A stretch of DNA of 6,883 nucleotides from the NCBI GenBank assembly GCA_022360415.1, contig JAKSDB010000075.1, positions 1-6,883 on the forward strand, in the 5' to 3' direction. Source of the DNA: Chlorobiales bacterium (GTDB taxonomy: Bacteria > Bacteroidota > Chlorobiia > Chlorobiales > Chlorobiaceae). The notes beneath the pieces were generated by a model, which ran no database searches, was not told the origin of the DNA, and worked only from the letters and a program-made list of their open reading frames with translations. The position numbers and the translations under genes are program-made. Positions 6,030-6,883 of the stretch are shown in pieces; position 1 is the stretch's first letter; every line of letters starts with the position of its first letter.

Positions 6030-6064
6030 TTTTGACTTTTTACTTTTGAATTTTGACTTTACCT
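6030..6064 (+). repeat. Degenerate heptanucleotide tandem repeat before xerD
   Basis: Four consecutive 7-base units, TTTTGAC, TTTTTAC, TTTTGAA and TTTTGAC, run from 6030 to 6057, with a partial fifth ending near 6064. The array stops 3 bases before the xerD ATG, so it occupies the ribosome-binding region, and no Shine-Dalgarno is seen there. Units containing TTGACT resemble -35 boxes, but no fitting -10 box follows. The rest of the 144-bp rsmB-xerD gap holds a small CCCGG/TCGGG hairpin (5941-5954) enclosed by GTTGAC (5935-5940) and GTCAAC (6005-6010), without a T-run typical of a terminator. Confidence 0.5.
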
Positions 6065-6067
6065 GTA

Positions 6068-6883
6068 ATGCACGTTCTGAAAGAACCATACAACGATCAT
6101 CTCGAGAGTTTTATCAACTACCTGACGCTCGAAAGAAATTTTTCCCCGCACACGAAGGATTCCTACCGGAACGACCTCTATCGTTATCTCATATATCTGC
6201 AAAGCCTTGAAAAGCCGATCGTCGATATTTCTCTTTCGGATATTCAACCTTTCATTATCGAGCTTCATGAAGCCGGGCTCGGCGCCCGTTCCGTGGCACG
6301 AAACATCTCGGCTATCCGCTCATTCCATAAATTCCTGGTGCGCGAAAACATTCTCGGAATCAACGCGACGGAAAACCTTCACCAACCGAAACCTGCACTT
6401 CATCTGCCGACCGTACTGACTGTCGACGAAGCCTTCAGGCTTCTCGATGCACCGATGCAGGAAGAACCGCCGGGCAAATACCGGCTGCGTGACAAGGCGA
6501 TCCTTGAATTCCTTTATGCAACCGGGGTAAGGGTAAGTGAACTGGTCGACCTGCAGCAGAGCAACTGCTACCTCGATGCGGGTTTTGCTCGTATTTTCGG
6601 GAAAGGATCGAAAGAACGCCTCGTTCCTGTCGGAAAAGCCGCAACCGAGTGGGTACGACGCTACCAGCATGAGCTGCGGCTGAATATCTCCAACCGCGAG
6701 TCGGGGGACTACCTGTTCCTCAACGCACGGGGCAAAAAGCTCTCCCGGATGTCAGCATACACCATCGTTCGGCACAACAGCACGGCGGCAGGTATCACAA
6801 AAAAAATAAGTCCTCACACCCTCCGGCATACCTTTGCCACGCATCTTCTGGAGGGCGGTGCGGACCTCCGGGCTGTCCAGGAA
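6068..6883 (+). CDS. xerD: Tyrosine recombinase, XerD-like (3' end beyond window)
   Basis: The ATG at 6068 opens a frame that stays open for 272 codons to the window edge, so the gene is partial at its 3' end; the family length is about 300 residues. Such enzymes resolve chromosome dimers at dif as a XerC-XerD pair. The N-terminal SAM-like core-binding domain covers about 6-95 (FINYLTLERNFSPHTKDSYRNDL). The catalytic domain starts near 113 (LPTVLTVDEAFRLL). Catalytic residues visible are Arg155 in YATGVRVSEL, Lys179 in FGKGSKERLVPV, and His250 and Arg253 in HTLRHTFATHLL. The final His and the nucleophilic Tyr should lie just past the edge. The start matches the family start, but no Shine-Dalgarno is visible. 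The housekeeping-like neighbourhood favours Xer over a phage or island integrase. XerD rather than XerC is a judgement from sequence feel and could be wrong. Confidence 0.88.
   Translation, partial: MHVLKEPYNDHLESFINYLTLERNFSPHTKDSYRNDLYRYLIYLQSLEKPIVDISLSDIQPFIIELHEAGLGARSVARNISAIRSFHKFLVRENILGINATENLHQPKPALHLPTVLTVDEAFRLLDAPMQEEPPGKYRLRDKAILEFLYATGVRVSELVDLQQSNCYLDAGFARIFGKGSKERLVPVGKAATEWVRRYQHELRLNISNRESGDYLFLNARGKKLSRMSAYTIVRHNSTAAGITKKISPHTLRHTFATHLLEGGADLRAVQE

Noticed and set aside
6032..6064. TTGACT units before xerD as a sigma-70 promoter
   Set aside because: No -10-like hexamer lies at a suitable distance; the match comes from the heptamer repeat itself.

Overview
The window looks like chromosomal DNA from a green sulfur bacterium (Chlorobi, in the Chlorobium/Prosthecochloris range). 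This is an inference from the protein sequences, the metY-metX pair behind an S-box leader, the moderate GC content and the weak Shine-Dalgarno sequences; no rRNA or other decisive marker is present. The genes are ordinary metabolic and housekeeping genes, and the unusual material lies between them.

Layout. (1) Positions 1-2903, minus strand: a methionine-synthesis unit. It is read from a weak promoter candidate near 2900, through a SAM-I (S-box) riboswitch at 2784-2890, into metY (O-acetylhomoserine sulfhydrylase, 2677 down to 1391) and metX (homoserine O-acetyltransferase, 1216 down to 143). MetX makes O-acetylhomoserine, MetY converts it with sulfide to homocysteine, and SAM made from the resulting methionine should feed back through the riboswitch. 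(2) 2904-3279: about 375 bases with no gene I can support. (3) 3280-4347, plus strand: a class II Fic AMP-transferase with a C-terminal winged helix. (4) 4586-5923, plus strand: rsmB, a 16S rRNA m5C methyltransferase. (5) 6068 to the right edge, plus strand: a XerC/XerD-type tyrosine recombinase, most likely xerD, cut off by the window before its last catalytic residues.

The most interesting signal is a family of about 140-bp structured repeats, present three times: copy A (1-144), copy B (1257-1393) and copy C (4368-4510). Each is closed by a 17-bp terminal stem. B and C are close relatives. Their left arms differ at four positions, and at each one the right arm carries the matching change, so pairing is kept. 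A short internal hairpin with further compensatory changes lies at the equivalent place in all three. All copies have the same orientation, most of their wobble pairs are G-T on the plus strand, and each abuts the 3' end of a gene: A and B overlap the stop codons of metX and metY, and C starts 20 bp after the fic stop. This points to selection on a folded RNA or single-stranded DNA, or to a mobile element that moves through such a fold. I cannot name a known family for it.
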